From NCBI RefSeq assembly GCF_019392335.1, contig NZ_JAHXRQ010000015.1, positions 62,001-126,000 on the forward strand: a stretch of DNA of 64,000 nucleotides, written 5' to 3'. Every line of letters starts with the position of its first letter. Position 1 is the stretch's first letter. Below are positions 34,962-42,848 of the stretch, piece by piece. A program made the position numbers and the translations under genes. The notes under the pieces were generated by a model. It did not search any database and had not been told where the DNA came from. It saw only the letters and a list, made by a program, of their open reading frames with translations. The stretch is from Mameliella sp. CS4. GTDB lineage: Bacteria; Pseudomonadota; Alphaproteobacteria; Rhodobacterales; Rhodobacteraceae.

Positions 34962-37580
34962 TCAGAACGGCGGCTGGGTGGCGCGCCGGCGCTGCACAAG
35001 GACGATGCCCGCCAGCAGCAACAGCGCCGGGATGAAGAAGAGCTCCTTGGGCAGGCGCTCGTTCTCGATCTCGACCCGGGTGACCTGGACCGGATCGTCG
35101 GCGTAGTAGTCGAACTCCTGTCCGCTGACCGGCTGGATCAGGTCCGGCCCGCCAAAGGGTTCGTCCAGCAGCAGCTTGCCGTCCTCCTCGTTGACTAGGA
35201 GCCCCTGGGCCTCCAGCGTCTCGGCCCCGGCGGAGGGCAGGACGATGGTCACGGGCCTGACCTCGAAGGTGTCGAAATCGGGGCCCTCGACGGTGATCCG
35301 CACGTCCTTGCCCTCTGGCACATCGGCCATGAGCGCCAGCGCGGCCGGTCCTTCGGCGCTGTTGTACTTTTCGCTGACCTGGTCGAGGAAGTAGCCCGGT
35401 CGGAACAGCATGAAAGCGATCAGCAGCAGCACCGCGGTTTCCCAGAGCCTGGACTTGGCGATGAAATACCCCTGCGTCGCCGCCGCGAAGAGTAGCATCG
35501 CCGTCAAGGATATGAAGAAGACGAAGATCGCCTTGAACAGCCCGACGTCGATCAGCAGCAGGTCGGTGTTGAAGATGAACAAGAAGGGCAGCAGCGCCGT
35601 GCGGATGTCATAGGCAAAGCCCTGGACGCCCGTCTTGATCGGGTCCCCGCGCGAGATGGCCGCCGCCGCGTAGGCGGCAAGGCCGACCGGTGGCGTGTCA
35701 TCCGCGAGGATGCCGAAGTAGAAGACGAACATGTGCACCGCGATCAGCGGCACGATCAGGCCCGCCTGGGCGCCCACGCTGACGATGACCGGCGCCATGA
35801 GCGAGCTGACGACGATATAGTTGGCCGTCGTCGGCAGGCCCATCCCCAGGATCAGCGAGAGCACCGCCACCAGCAGCAGCAGGATCATCAGGTTGCCGCC
35901 CGAGATCACCTCGATCACCTGGCCGATGACCTGATGTGCGCCGGTCAGGCTGATGGTGCCCACGATGATGCCGGCGGCGCCTGTGGCAACGCCGATGCCG
36001 ATCATGTTGCGTGCACCCAGGATCAGGCCCTGTACGAAATCGGCCCAGCCCTGCACCGCCTCGGTTACATGGCCCTCACCGCGGAACAGCGCCTTGAGCG
36101 GGCGGTGGGTGAGAGCAATGATGATCATGAAGATCGTCGCCCAAAAGGCCGAAAGCGCGGGCGAGAGCCGGTCGAGGTTCTCGGTCCGGACCATCAGGTT
36201 CCACACCAGGATGAAGATCGGCACCGAGAAATAGAGCCCGCCGATCAGCGTCGGCGTCAGGCGGGGGGCGGTCGGTTCGCCCTCGGTGTCTTCCTCGATG
36301 TCGGGATAACGGGCCGAGAGCCAGACCAGCGCGACGTAGAGCACGCCGACCAGCGCCACTGCCGCATAGATGGAATCGCCCATGATCGGGTCGAGGATGC
36401 CGCGCAGACCGATCATCAGGAAGGCGCAGATGCCAAGGAAGATGAAGCCCGACAGGAACAGGATCAGGATCATCAGGACCCCGATCTTGCGGCCGGGTTT
36501 CTCCAGCCCCTTGAGGCCCATCTTCAGCGATTCAAGGTGCACGATGTAAAGCAGCGCGATGTAGGAGATCACCGCCGGCAGGAAGGCGTGTTTGACCACG
36601 TCGATGTAGGGAATGTTGACGTATTCCACCATGAGGAAGGCGGCGGCGCCCATGACGGGCGGGGTAAGCTGGCCGTTGGTGGAACTGGCCACCTCGACCG
36701 CGCCGGCCTTTTCCGCCGGAAAGCCGATGCGCTTCATCAGCGGAATGGTGAATGTGCCGGTGGTCACGGTGTTGGCGATGGACGATCCCGAGATCATCCC
36801 GGTCAGCATCGAGGACAGGACCGAGGCCTTGGCAGGTCCGCCGCGCAGCGCGCCCAGAAGCGCGATGGCCACCCGGATGAACCAGTTGCCGCCACCCGCG
36901 CGGTCCAGCAATGCGCCGAACAGCACGAAGAGAAAGATCATCGTCGTGGACACGCCGAGTGCGACGCCGAAGACCCCTTCGGTCTGCATCCAGTAGTGGC
37001 CCAGAGCCTTGGACAGGGAAGCGCCGCCGTAGTTGGTGATGTTTCGCGCCCATTCGGAATAGCCGCCGAAGAAGGCGAAGAGCACGAAACAGGAGGCGAT
37101 GATGACAAGCGGCAGGCCGAGAGATCGGTAGACCGATACCATCAGGACCATCATGCCGATGGCCGACATCACGATATCCGAGGTGTTCCACAGGCCGGGC
37201 CTGTCCGCGATCTGAAAGCGGAAGGCCACAAGGTAGAGACAGGCCCCAACGCCCAGGAACAACAGGGCCCAATCATAGGCCGGGATACGGTCGCGCGGGG
37301 CGGATTTCGTCAGCGGAAAGGCCATTGTCGCCAGGGCGATGGCAAAGGCCAGGTGCACGAAGCGCGCCTGCGCCACGATATTGGCGAAAAAGCTGATGCC
37401 GGTGGCCGTCGCAACCATGCTGGGCACCCGCGAGGCGATGTAAAGCTGGAACAGCGACCAGACGATGCAGGTGCCGATGATGAGCTGCGCCTGCCATCTG
37501 GCCTGCGGATTGCGCGCGCCGGTATCCGCTTCGGCGACCATGTCGTCGGCGCTGCGGTCCTGAGCCTGTGGATCGGCCAT
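34962..37580 (-). CDS. TRAP transporter fused 4TM/12TM permease (DctQM type)
   Basis: An 872-residue membrane protein combining the small (DctQ) and large (DctM) TRAP permease subunits. After a soluble N-terminal tail there are many transmembrane helices. The central motifs LLGALRGGPAKASVLSSMLTGMISGSSIANTVTTGTFTIP and STNGQLTPPVMGAAAFLMVEY are hallmarks of the DctM fused family. Later AVLSLILGMGLPTTANYIVV and DDTPPVGLAAYAAAAIS repeat the pattern. A soluble beta-rich C-terminal part precedes the last membrane helix. Fused permeases pair with TAXI receptors, and the TAXI gene lies upstream. GGGGG precedes the ATG. Confidence 0.93.
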   Translation of the reverse strand: MADPQAQDRSADDMVAEADTGARNPQARWQAQLIIGTCIVWSLFQLYIASRVPSMVATATGISFFANIVAQARFVHLAFAIALATMAFPLTKSAPRDRIPAYDWALLFLGVGACLYLVAFRFQIADRPGLWNTSDIVMSAIGMMVLMVSVYRSLGLPLVIIASCFVLFAFFGGYSEWARNITNYGGASLSKALGHYWMQTEGVFGVALGVSTTMIFLFVLFGALLDRAGGGNWFIRVAIALLGALRGGPAKASVLSSMLTGMISGSSIANTVTTGTFTIPLMKRIGFPAEKAGAVEVASSTNGQLTPPVMGAAAFLMVEYVNIPYIDVVKHAFLPAVISYIALLYIVHLESLKMGLKGLEKPGRKIGVLMILILFLSGFIFLGICAFLMIGLRGILDPIMGDSIYAAVALVGVLYVALVWLSARYPDIEEDTEGEPTAPRLTPTLIGGLYFSVPIFILVWNLMVRTENLDRLSPALSAFWATIFMIIIALTHRPLKALFRGEGHVTEAVQGWADFVQGLILGARNMIGIGVATGAAGIIVGTISLTGAHQVIGQVIEVISGGNLMILLLLVAVLSLILGMGLPTTANYIVVSSLMAPVIVSVGAQAGLIVPLIAVHMFVFYFGILADDTPPVGLAAYAAAAISRGDPIKTGVQGFAYDIRTALLPFLFIFNTDLLLIDVGLFKAIFVFFISLTAMLLFAAATQGYFIAKSRLWETAVLLLIAFMLFRPGYFLDQVSEKYNSAEGPAALALMADVPEGKDVRITVEGPDFDTFEVRPVTIVLPSAGAETLEAQGLLVNEEDGKLLLDEPFGGPDLIQPVSGQEFDYYADDPVQVTRVEIENERLPKELFFIPALLLLAGIVLVQRRRATQPPF

Positions 37581-37773
37581 GATGTCCCCCTGTGTTTTTT
37601 CTTTGTCGCGGGCGGTTCGGGATGCCCTGCAAATGCCCTCGAAGACATTTGATCGTGCGCGCCCGGGTGCGGGCGCGTCCGAGTATCTGTCAGCAGCGCC
37701 GCGTCGCGGGCGCCGGAAAACGCATTAGGCGTATTTCAAATCTCTTCGAAGAAATTTGTCCTGCCAAGGAAAA

Positions 37774-37800
37774 ACGGCGGCAGGGTTGCCCTGCCGCCGT
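37774..37800 (-). terminator. Terminator or attenuator between TAXI receptor and permease genes
   Basis: A perfect 12-bp stem (ACGGCGGCAGGG / CCCTGCCGCCGT) with a three-base loop, followed by a T-run on the minus strand, 15 bases after the receptor stop. Its place inside the transport operon should give more receptor mRNA than permease mRNA, as is common for binding-protein transporters. Confidence 0.85.
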
Positions 37801-37814
37801 CCGTGGCCCGAGGA

Positions 37815-38780
37815 TTACTCGATCAGGCCCAGTTCCTTGTAGGCCTTCTCGGCGCCCGGATGCAGCGGGGCGCTGAGGCCGTCCTTGACCATCTGCGCCG
37901 GCTCCAGGTTGGCGAAGGCCGGGTGCAGCTGGCGGAAGTCGTCGATGTTTTCCATCACCGACTTGGCGACCACGTAGACCACGTCCTCGGAGACATCGGC
38001 CGAGGTGACGAAGGTGGCGCCGACGCCAAAGGTCGTGGTGTCCTCGTCGTTGCCCGAGTACATGCCCGCCGGGATCGTCGCGACGCGGTAGTAGGGGTTG
38101 TCTGCGACCAGCTTGTCGATCGGCTCGCCCACGACGTCGACCAGTTTGACGTCACAGGTGGTGGCCGCTTCCTTGATGGCGGCGGCCGGGTGGCCGATGG
38201 TGTAGATCATCGCGTCGATGTTGCCGTCGCAAAGCTGCTTGGCCATTTCCGAGCCCTTGTACTCGGTCGCGAGCGCGAGATCGTCCATGGTGATACCGAA
38301 GGCGTCCATCACCACTTCCATGGTGGCGCGCTGGCCCGAACCGGGGTTGCCGACGTTCACGCGCTTGCCCTTGAGGCCTTCGAAGTCCGTGATGCCGCTG
38401 TCGCCACGTACCAGCAGGGTGAAGGGCTCGGGGTGGACCGAGAACACCGCGCGGATTTCGGGGAAGGGATTGTCGGAGAATTTCGAGGTGCCGTTGTAGG
38501 CATGGTACTGCCAGTCGGACTGGGCGACGCCGAATTCCAGCTCGCCTGCCTTGATGGTGTTGATGTTGTAGACAGACCCGCCGGTGGATTCGACCGCACA
38601 GCGGATGCCGTGCTCTTTGCGGGACTTGTTCACGAGACGGCAGATCGCGCCACCGGTGGGATAGTAGACGCCTGTCACACCGCCGGTTCCGATCGAGATG
38701 AACTCCTGCGCCGAAGCCATCGGTGCCGCGCACGCCACACCCAGGGCCACGACGGCGCCGAGTTTCACATTATCGAACAT
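37815..38780 (-). CDS. TAXI-family TRAP transporter solute-binding receptor
   Basis: A 321-residue periplasmic receptor. The signal peptide MFDNVKLGAVVALGVACAAP ends at ASA-QEF. The mature part begins ISIGTGGVTGVYYPTGGAICR, the signature of TAXI (TRAP-associated extracytoplasmic immunogenic) receptors, followed by GGSVYNINTIKAGELEFGVA and LKGKRVNVGNPGSGQRATME. It feeds the fused permease downstream. AGGAGAG precedes the ATG. The ligand is unknown; the adjacent aminotransferase and BKACE genes suggest an amino-group-bearing small acid. Confidence 0.92.
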   Translation of the reverse strand: MFDNVKLGAVVALGVACAAPMASAQEFISIGTGGVTGVYYPTGGAICRLVNKSRKEHGIRCAVESTGGSVYNINTIKAGELEFGVAQSDWQYHAYNGTSKFSDNPFPEIRAVFSVHPEPFTLLVRGDSGITDFEGLKGKRVNVGNPGSGQRATMEVVMDAFGITMDDLALATEYKGSEMAKQLCDGNIDAMIYTIGHPAAAIKEAATTCDVKLVDVVGEPIDKLVADNPYYRVATIPAGMYSGNDEDTTTFGVGATFVTSADVSEDVVYVVAKSVMENIDDFRQLHPAFANLEPAQMVKDGLSAPLHPGAEKAYKELGLIE

Positions 38781-38800
38781 AACTTTCTCTCCTGTTGTCG

Positions 38801-39676
38801 TTATGGTGAGGTCTCATCCGCCCAGAAGTCTCCCAGGCGTCGGTTTCTTTCCTCTACCAGGCGAATCTTTTCGCCTATGTCATCTTCGGACTGCGCGACC
38901 AGCATCGCAACCAGAGTTTCCATGAGCGCAAGTGTCGCCACGTAAGAGGAAAAGAACTGCGGGCTGTCCGACGGAACGCAAAAGCCAAAGTCGGCATACA
39001 TCAATGCCGGGCTTGTATGACTGTCGGTCAGAACGAGTGTCGTTGCGCCGCTTTCGCGTGCCATCTGCGTGGCAAGGACGGCGCGGCGGGCGTAGGGCGT
39101 CTTGGTGATGACCAGGAAAACGTCGCCCGGTTCCATCAGTCCGATCGCCGCCGAAAGCGCGCTGCCCGCACGCGACAGGACGGTCCAGTCGGACTGGAAA
39201 TAATTGGCCAGGTAGGCAAGATGCTCGGCGATCCCATGTGAGGCGAAGGCCCCGAAAACGGTCACGCGGCGCGCCCGCGCCAGGGCGTCCACTGCCTCTT
39301 GCAGGCGGTCGTGGTCGATCCCCTGGACCAGACCGGCGATATTCGACATGCAGGCGCCCGCCTGCCGGTCCAGCATGGAAGCATCTTCCTCGCCGGGGGT
39401 CTGCAACTGCGCCGCCTTTTCGGCAAAGGACACCACCTGGTCGCCGATGGCCTGTCGCGAGAGTTCGCGCAACTCTTCGTAGCTGGTGAACTCCAGCGCC
39501 CGCGCCAGCCGGGAGAAGGTGGCGGGGGACACGGCGCTGGCTGCCGAAACCGACCGCAGCGAACGGGTGGCCACCTCGACGGGATGGGCGATCACGTAGT
39601 CCGCCGCCTCCCTCAACTTGTGGCTCAACCCGCCGTAGCGGTGCGCAATGCGCGCTTCGAGACGCTTGGCGGGCAT
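38801..39676 (-). CDS. RpiR/MurR-family transcriptional regulator
   Basis: A 291-residue regulator with an N-terminal RpiR helix-turn-helix domain (residues about 5-80: LSHKLREAADYVIAHPVEVA and SPATFSRLARALEFTSYEEL) and a C-terminal SIS sugar-isomerase-like domain (residues about 125-260: RVTVFGAFASHGIAEHLAYL, GDVFLVITKTPYARR). It lies 20 bases upstream of the TAXI receptor gene on the same strand, so it may be co-transcribed and self-regulated. Palindromic GTTTC-containing boxes in the upstream divergent region are likely its operators. Confidence 0.88.
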   Translation of the reverse strand: MPAKRLEARIAHRYGGLSHKLREAADYVIAHPVEVATRSLRSVSAASAVSPATFSRLARALEFTSYEELRELSRQAIGDQVVSFAEKAAQLQTPGEEDASMLDRQAGACMSNIAGLVQGIDHDRLQEAVDALARARRVTVFGAFASHGIAEHLAYLANYFQSDWTVLSRAGSALSAAIGLMEPGDVFLVITKTPYARRAVLATQMARESGATTLVLTDSHTSPALMYADFGFCVPSDSPQFFSSYVATLALMETLVAMLVAQSEDDIGEKIRLVEERNRRLGDFWADETSP

Positions 39677-39691
39677 CCGCTCTCCTGGACC

Positions 39692-39755
39692 GTTTCGACT
39701 GTTTCAGCGTGTTTCATATGTTTTAATTGTTGTCAAGATTGGAAACATATGTTTC
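39692..39755. promoter_or_regulatory. Operator cluster between the RpiR and BKACE genes
   Basis: A perfect 14-bp palindrome GAAACATATGTTTC (39742-39755), a near copy GTTTCATATGTTTT (39711-39724), and further GTTTC repeats at 39692 and 39701 that place three GTTTC units at 9-10 base spacing, one helical turn apart. The region is AT-rich and lies between divergently transcribed genes, so one regulator, most likely the adjacent RpiR protein, could control both the transport and the enzyme operons. Confidence 0.6.
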
Positions 39756-39839
39756 AAGTGTGGCCAGCTTCTCTCATTCGCAGCCTAGCCGAAAAGTGCC
39801 TTTGTCATGGGCCATGACCTCGCGTCATCCGTACCTTCC

Positions 39840-40616
39840 GTGAAAATCATGGCCGCGCCGAACGGCGCCCGTCGGACGAAATCGGATCATCTCGCCCTTC
39901 CGATGACGGCGTCAGAACTGGCGGCAGAGGCGCGCGATTGCCAGGATGCCGGCGCCTGGGCGCTGCATATGCATGTGCGCGACACCTTGGGCCGGCATTC
40001 GCTGGACCAGGTGTTGTACCGCGAGGCCATCGCCGAGGTGCAATGCGCCGCGCCGGGCCTGTTCGTCCAGATCACGACAGAGGCGGTGGGCCGCTATTCG
40101 GTCGCCGCGCAGTTCGACTGTCTGCGCGAGGTTGTGCCCGAAGGCGCCAGCGTCTCGACCCGGGAAATGGCCCGAGATGTCGAGACCGCCGGCAGGCTTT
40201 ACGCCTTTGCCGACGAGGCGGGGATCGCGCTGCAGCACATCCTGTATGACCTGGGGGATTTGCAGACCCTGCGCGGCTTTCGTGCCGGTGGTGTCATTCC
40301 ACCCGGGGACTGTTCGGTGCTGCTGGTTTTCGGCACCTATGAACCCCCGGTTCCCGCCCGTGTTGATGCCGTGCCCGAGGCCGTCGAGGCGCTTGAACGC
40401 GGCTTCCCCGACTGGGCCGCCTGCGCCTTTGGTCCCACCGAAGAGGCGGTGCTGGTCGAGGTCGCGAATCGCGGCGGCAATGTCCGCATCGGGTTCGAGA
40501 ACAACATCCACCGCCCCGATGGCTCTCTGGCCGTCAGCACCGCCGACAATATCCGTCAGTTCCGATCCGCCCTGGCCCCCGCCACCGGGTCGGAGGAATT
40601 TACCCAAGCAAGGTAG
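39840..40616 (+). CDS. BKACE (DUF849) beta-keto acid cleavage enzyme family protein
   Basis: A 258-residue TIM-barrel enzyme of the 3-keto-5-aminohexanoate cleavage enzyme family, which exchanges acetyl-CoA with a beta-keto acid to give acetoacetate and a new CoA ester. Visible features are APNGARRTKSDHLALPMT at the start, the metal-site segment ALHMHVRD, and the late GFENNIHRPDGSLA. A GTG at 39840 gives the family-like N-terminus (KIMAAPNGARR); an ATG at 39807 or 39849 is possible, and none has a good ribosome binding site. It is followed by the aminotransferase nine bases later and divergent from the RpiR gene. Confidence 0.82.
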   Translation: MKIMAAPNGARRTKSDHLALPMTASELAAEARDCQDAGAWALHMHVRDTLGRHSLDQVLYREAIAEVQCAAPGLFVQITTEAVGRYSVAAQFDCLREVVPEGASVSTREMARDVETAGRLYAFADEAGIALQHILYDLGDLQTLRGFRAGGVIPPGDCSVLLVFGTYEPPVPARVDAVPEAVEALERGFPDWAACAFGPTEEAVLVEVANRGGNVRIGFENNIHRPDGSLAVSTADNIRQFRSALAPATGSEEFTQAR

Positions 40617-40625
40617 AAAACGCCC

Positions 40626-41948
40626 ATGTCCCATGTCTTCCATCGCAGCAGCGTCACGGCGCCGCCCGCGGTTTCCCGCGGCGAGGGGGCCTATCTCTAT
40701 GACCAGTCCGGCAAGGCCTACCTGGACGGCTCCGGCGGCGCCGCCGTGTCCTGTCTGGGCCACGGCGACGCCCATGTTACCGAGGCGATCCGGGGCCAGC
40801 TGGCCGAGGTCGCCTTTGCCCATACCGGGTTCTTCACCTCTCTCCCGGCCGAGGCGCTGGCCGATCGGCTGGTGGCGCTGGCGCCGGGAGATCTGAACCG
40901 CGTCTATTTCGTGTCCGGCGGGTCCGAGGCGATGGAGGCTGCGCTGAAACTGGCGCGGCAGTATCACCTTGAGCGGGGCGAAGCGGGCCGCAGCCGCATC
41001 ATCGCCCGGCGGCAGAGCTATCACGGCAACACGCTGGGCGCGCTGGCCACCGGCGGCAACGCCTGGCGGCGCGAACCCTTTGCGCCGCTCCTGATGGAGG
41101 TCAGCCATGTGTCGCCCTGCTATGCCTATCGCGGTTTGCAGGAAGGCGAGACCGAGGCTGACTACTGTGACCGCCTGATCGCCGAGATCGAGGAAGAGAT
41201 CGCGCGCGTCGGACCCGAAAGTGTCATGGCCTTCGTGGCAGAGCCGGTGGTCGGCGCGACGCTGGGCGCGGTGCCCCCGGTGCCCGGCTATTTCAAGCGC
41301 ATCCGCGAGATTTGTGATCGCCACGGCATCCTGATGATCCTGGATGAGGTCATGTGCGGCATGGGCCGGACCGGGACGCTGTTCGCCTGCGAACAGGACG
41401 GGGTGGCGCCGGATATCCTCTGCGTGGCCAAGGGGCTGGGCGCGGGATACCAGCCCATCGGGGCGATGCTCTGCACCGAGGCCCTGCACGATGTGATCGC
41501 GCGGGGCAGCGGCTTTTTCCAGCACGGCCACACCTATGTCGGCCACCCGGTCGCCTGTGCAGCGGCGGGTGCGGTGCTGGACCGGCTGGTGAAGGACGGC
41601 TTGCAGGGCCGAGTGCATCCGATGGGCGCGGTGCTGCGCGGGCTGCTCGAAGAGCGGTTCGGCCAGCACCCCCATGTCGGCGACATCCGGGGCCGGGGGC
41701 TGTTCCTGGGCCTCGAACTGGTGCAGGACCGGGCCACCAAGGCGCCGATCGACCCGGCGCGCAAGATCCATGCCCAGGTCAAGGCGGCGGCCTTTGCCGA
41801 GGGGCTGATCTGCTACCCGGGCGGCGGCACCATCGACGGCAAGCAGGGAGCGCATGTCCTGCTGGCGCCGCCCTTCATCCTGACAGAGGATCAGGCGGCG
41901 GAACTGGTCGACAAGCTGGCCCGCGCCTTCGCGGCGGTGGGTCTGTAA
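40626..41948 (+). CDS. Class III pyridoxal-phosphate aminotransferase
   Basis: A 440-residue omega-type aminotransferase. Signatures include VSGGSEAMEAALKLARQYH (phosphate binding), the LILDE-type motif ILMILDEVMCGMGRTG, and the Schiff-base lysine in CVAKGLGAGYQPIGAML. It converts a terminal or beta-amino group to an aldehyde or keto group with PLP. It is the second gene after the BKACE gene: transamination would give the beta-keto acid that BKACE cleaves. Its stop is four bases from the convergent bchO stop, marking the edge of the photosynthesis cluster. Confidence 0.88.
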   Translation: MSHVFHRSSVTAPPAVSRGEGAYLYDQSGKAYLDGSGGAAVSCLGHGDAHVTEAIRGQLAEVAFAHTGFFTSLPAEALADRLVALAPGDLNRVYFVSGGSEAMEAALKLARQYHLERGEAGRSRIIARRQSYHGNTLGALATGGNAWRREPFAPLLMEVSHVSPCYAYRGLQEGETEADYCDRLIAEIEEEIARVGPESVMAFVAEPVVGATLGAVPPVPGYFKRIREICDRHGILMILDEVMCGMGRTGTLFACEQDGVAPDILCVAKGLGAGYQPIGAMLCTEALHDVIARGSGFFQHGHTYVGHPVACAAAGAVLDRLVKDGLQGRVHPMGAVLRGLLEERFGQHPHVGDIRGRGLFLGLELVQDRATKAPIDPARKIHAQVKAAAFAEGLICYPGGGTIDGKQGAHVLLAPPFILTEDQAAELVDKLARAFAAVGL

Positions 41949-41952
41949 GGGC

Positions 41953-42843
41953 TCACCGGGCTGGGCTGGCCGCTCCCAAGGCGGGGGGCAGGTCCGACAG
42001 CCAGTCCAGAACCGGGCGCATGACGGCGCCCGGGTCCTCTTCATGCGCAAGATGGCCCAGGCCGGGCAGGGAAACGTGGCTGCTCTGTGGCAGGCGCTGG
42101 GCTGCGCGACGCGACAGGGCGGGATCGACGGCCCGGTCACCCTCTGCCGCCAGCATCAGGCAAGGGGTTTCGATCCGGGGCAGCCAGTCTAGCACCGGGT
42201 CGACGTTCCAGCGGGCCATCATCTGCAACGTGCCGTCCACATGCTCTCGGTCGGCGGTCAGCCGAGTGTAATAATCGATGCCCGCGTCGCTCAGCCGACT
42301 GCCGGTGCTGGCGATCAGGCGGCGGGTGCGCGCCGGGCTGGCGCCCGCCGCCGTGAAGGCCATCGCCGCCAAAGGCGTCGCCGCCATCAGTTTCGCCAGG
42401 ATCGGAAACAGCCAGCCCGCTGCTCCGTCGAAGCGGCCCAGCGCGGCGTTCAGGCAGATCACGGCGGGCGCGGGTTGCAACCTGCGCGCCAGGTTCAGGG
42501 CGATGGCGCCTCCTGCGGAATGGCCGATCACCACGGCGGGGCGCCAGCCCTGAGCGTCACACAGCGCGGCGATGTCCTCTGTCATATGCGCCAGGTTGCA
42601 ACGGGCGCGGCTGCCCAGTCCGGTAAATCCCTGTCCGGGCAGGTCCAGCGCGATCACCCTGTATCGCCCGGCCAGAAGGGGGATCACGTCGCGCCAACTG
42701 TGCGTCGAAGCGCCCGCGCCGTGCAGCAGAAGCACCGTTTCGCCGGAGCCGGTTTCCTGCACATGCCAGAGGTGCGGGCGCTGGGCGATGCGCCGAGACA
42801 GGGCGTTGAGCGGCCAGGTCGGCAAATCCCTGTCCCAGTCCAC
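41953..42843 (-). CDS. bchO: BchO, magnesium chelatase accessory alpha/beta hydrolase
   Basis: A 296-residue alpha/beta-hydrolase encoded with bchD and bchI, thought to help Mg insertion into protoporphyrin IX. The start is a GTG at 42843 giving (M)DWDRDLPTWPLNALSRR, the usual BchO N-terminus; the frame runs on upstream within bchD without meaning. The lid and core motifs LLLHGAGASTHSWRDVIPLL and the nucleophile elbow VIGHSAGGAIALNLAR (GHSAG) are present, as is the late histidine segment LPGLGHLAHEEDPG. It begins five bases after the bchD stop and is last in the crtA-bchI-bchD-bchO operon. Confidence 0.9.
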   Translation of the reverse strand: MDWDRDLPTWPLNALSRRIAQRPHLWHVQETGSGETVLLLHGAGASTHSWRDVIPLLAGRYRVIALDLPGQGFTGLGSRARCNLAHMTEDIAALCDAQGWRPAVVIGHSAGGAIALNLARRLQPAPAVICLNAALGRFDGAAGWLFPILAKLMAATPLAAMAFTAAGASPARTRRLIASTGSRLSDAGIDYYTRLTADREHVDGTLQMMARWNVDPVLDWLPRIETPCLMLAAEGDRAVDPALSRRAAQRLPQSSHVSLPGLGHLAHEEDPGAVMRPVLDWLSDLPPALGAASPAR

Positions 42844-42848
42844 GGCGG

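Noticed and set aside
35733..37652. 639-codon plus-strand frame over the TRAP permease gene
   Set aside because: Antisense shadow; the minus strand encodes an unmistakable fused TRAP permease.
39912..42140. 742-codon minus-strand frame over the BKACE and aminotransferase genes
   Set aside because: It spans two recognisable plus-strand genes and part of bchO, with no motifs of its own.
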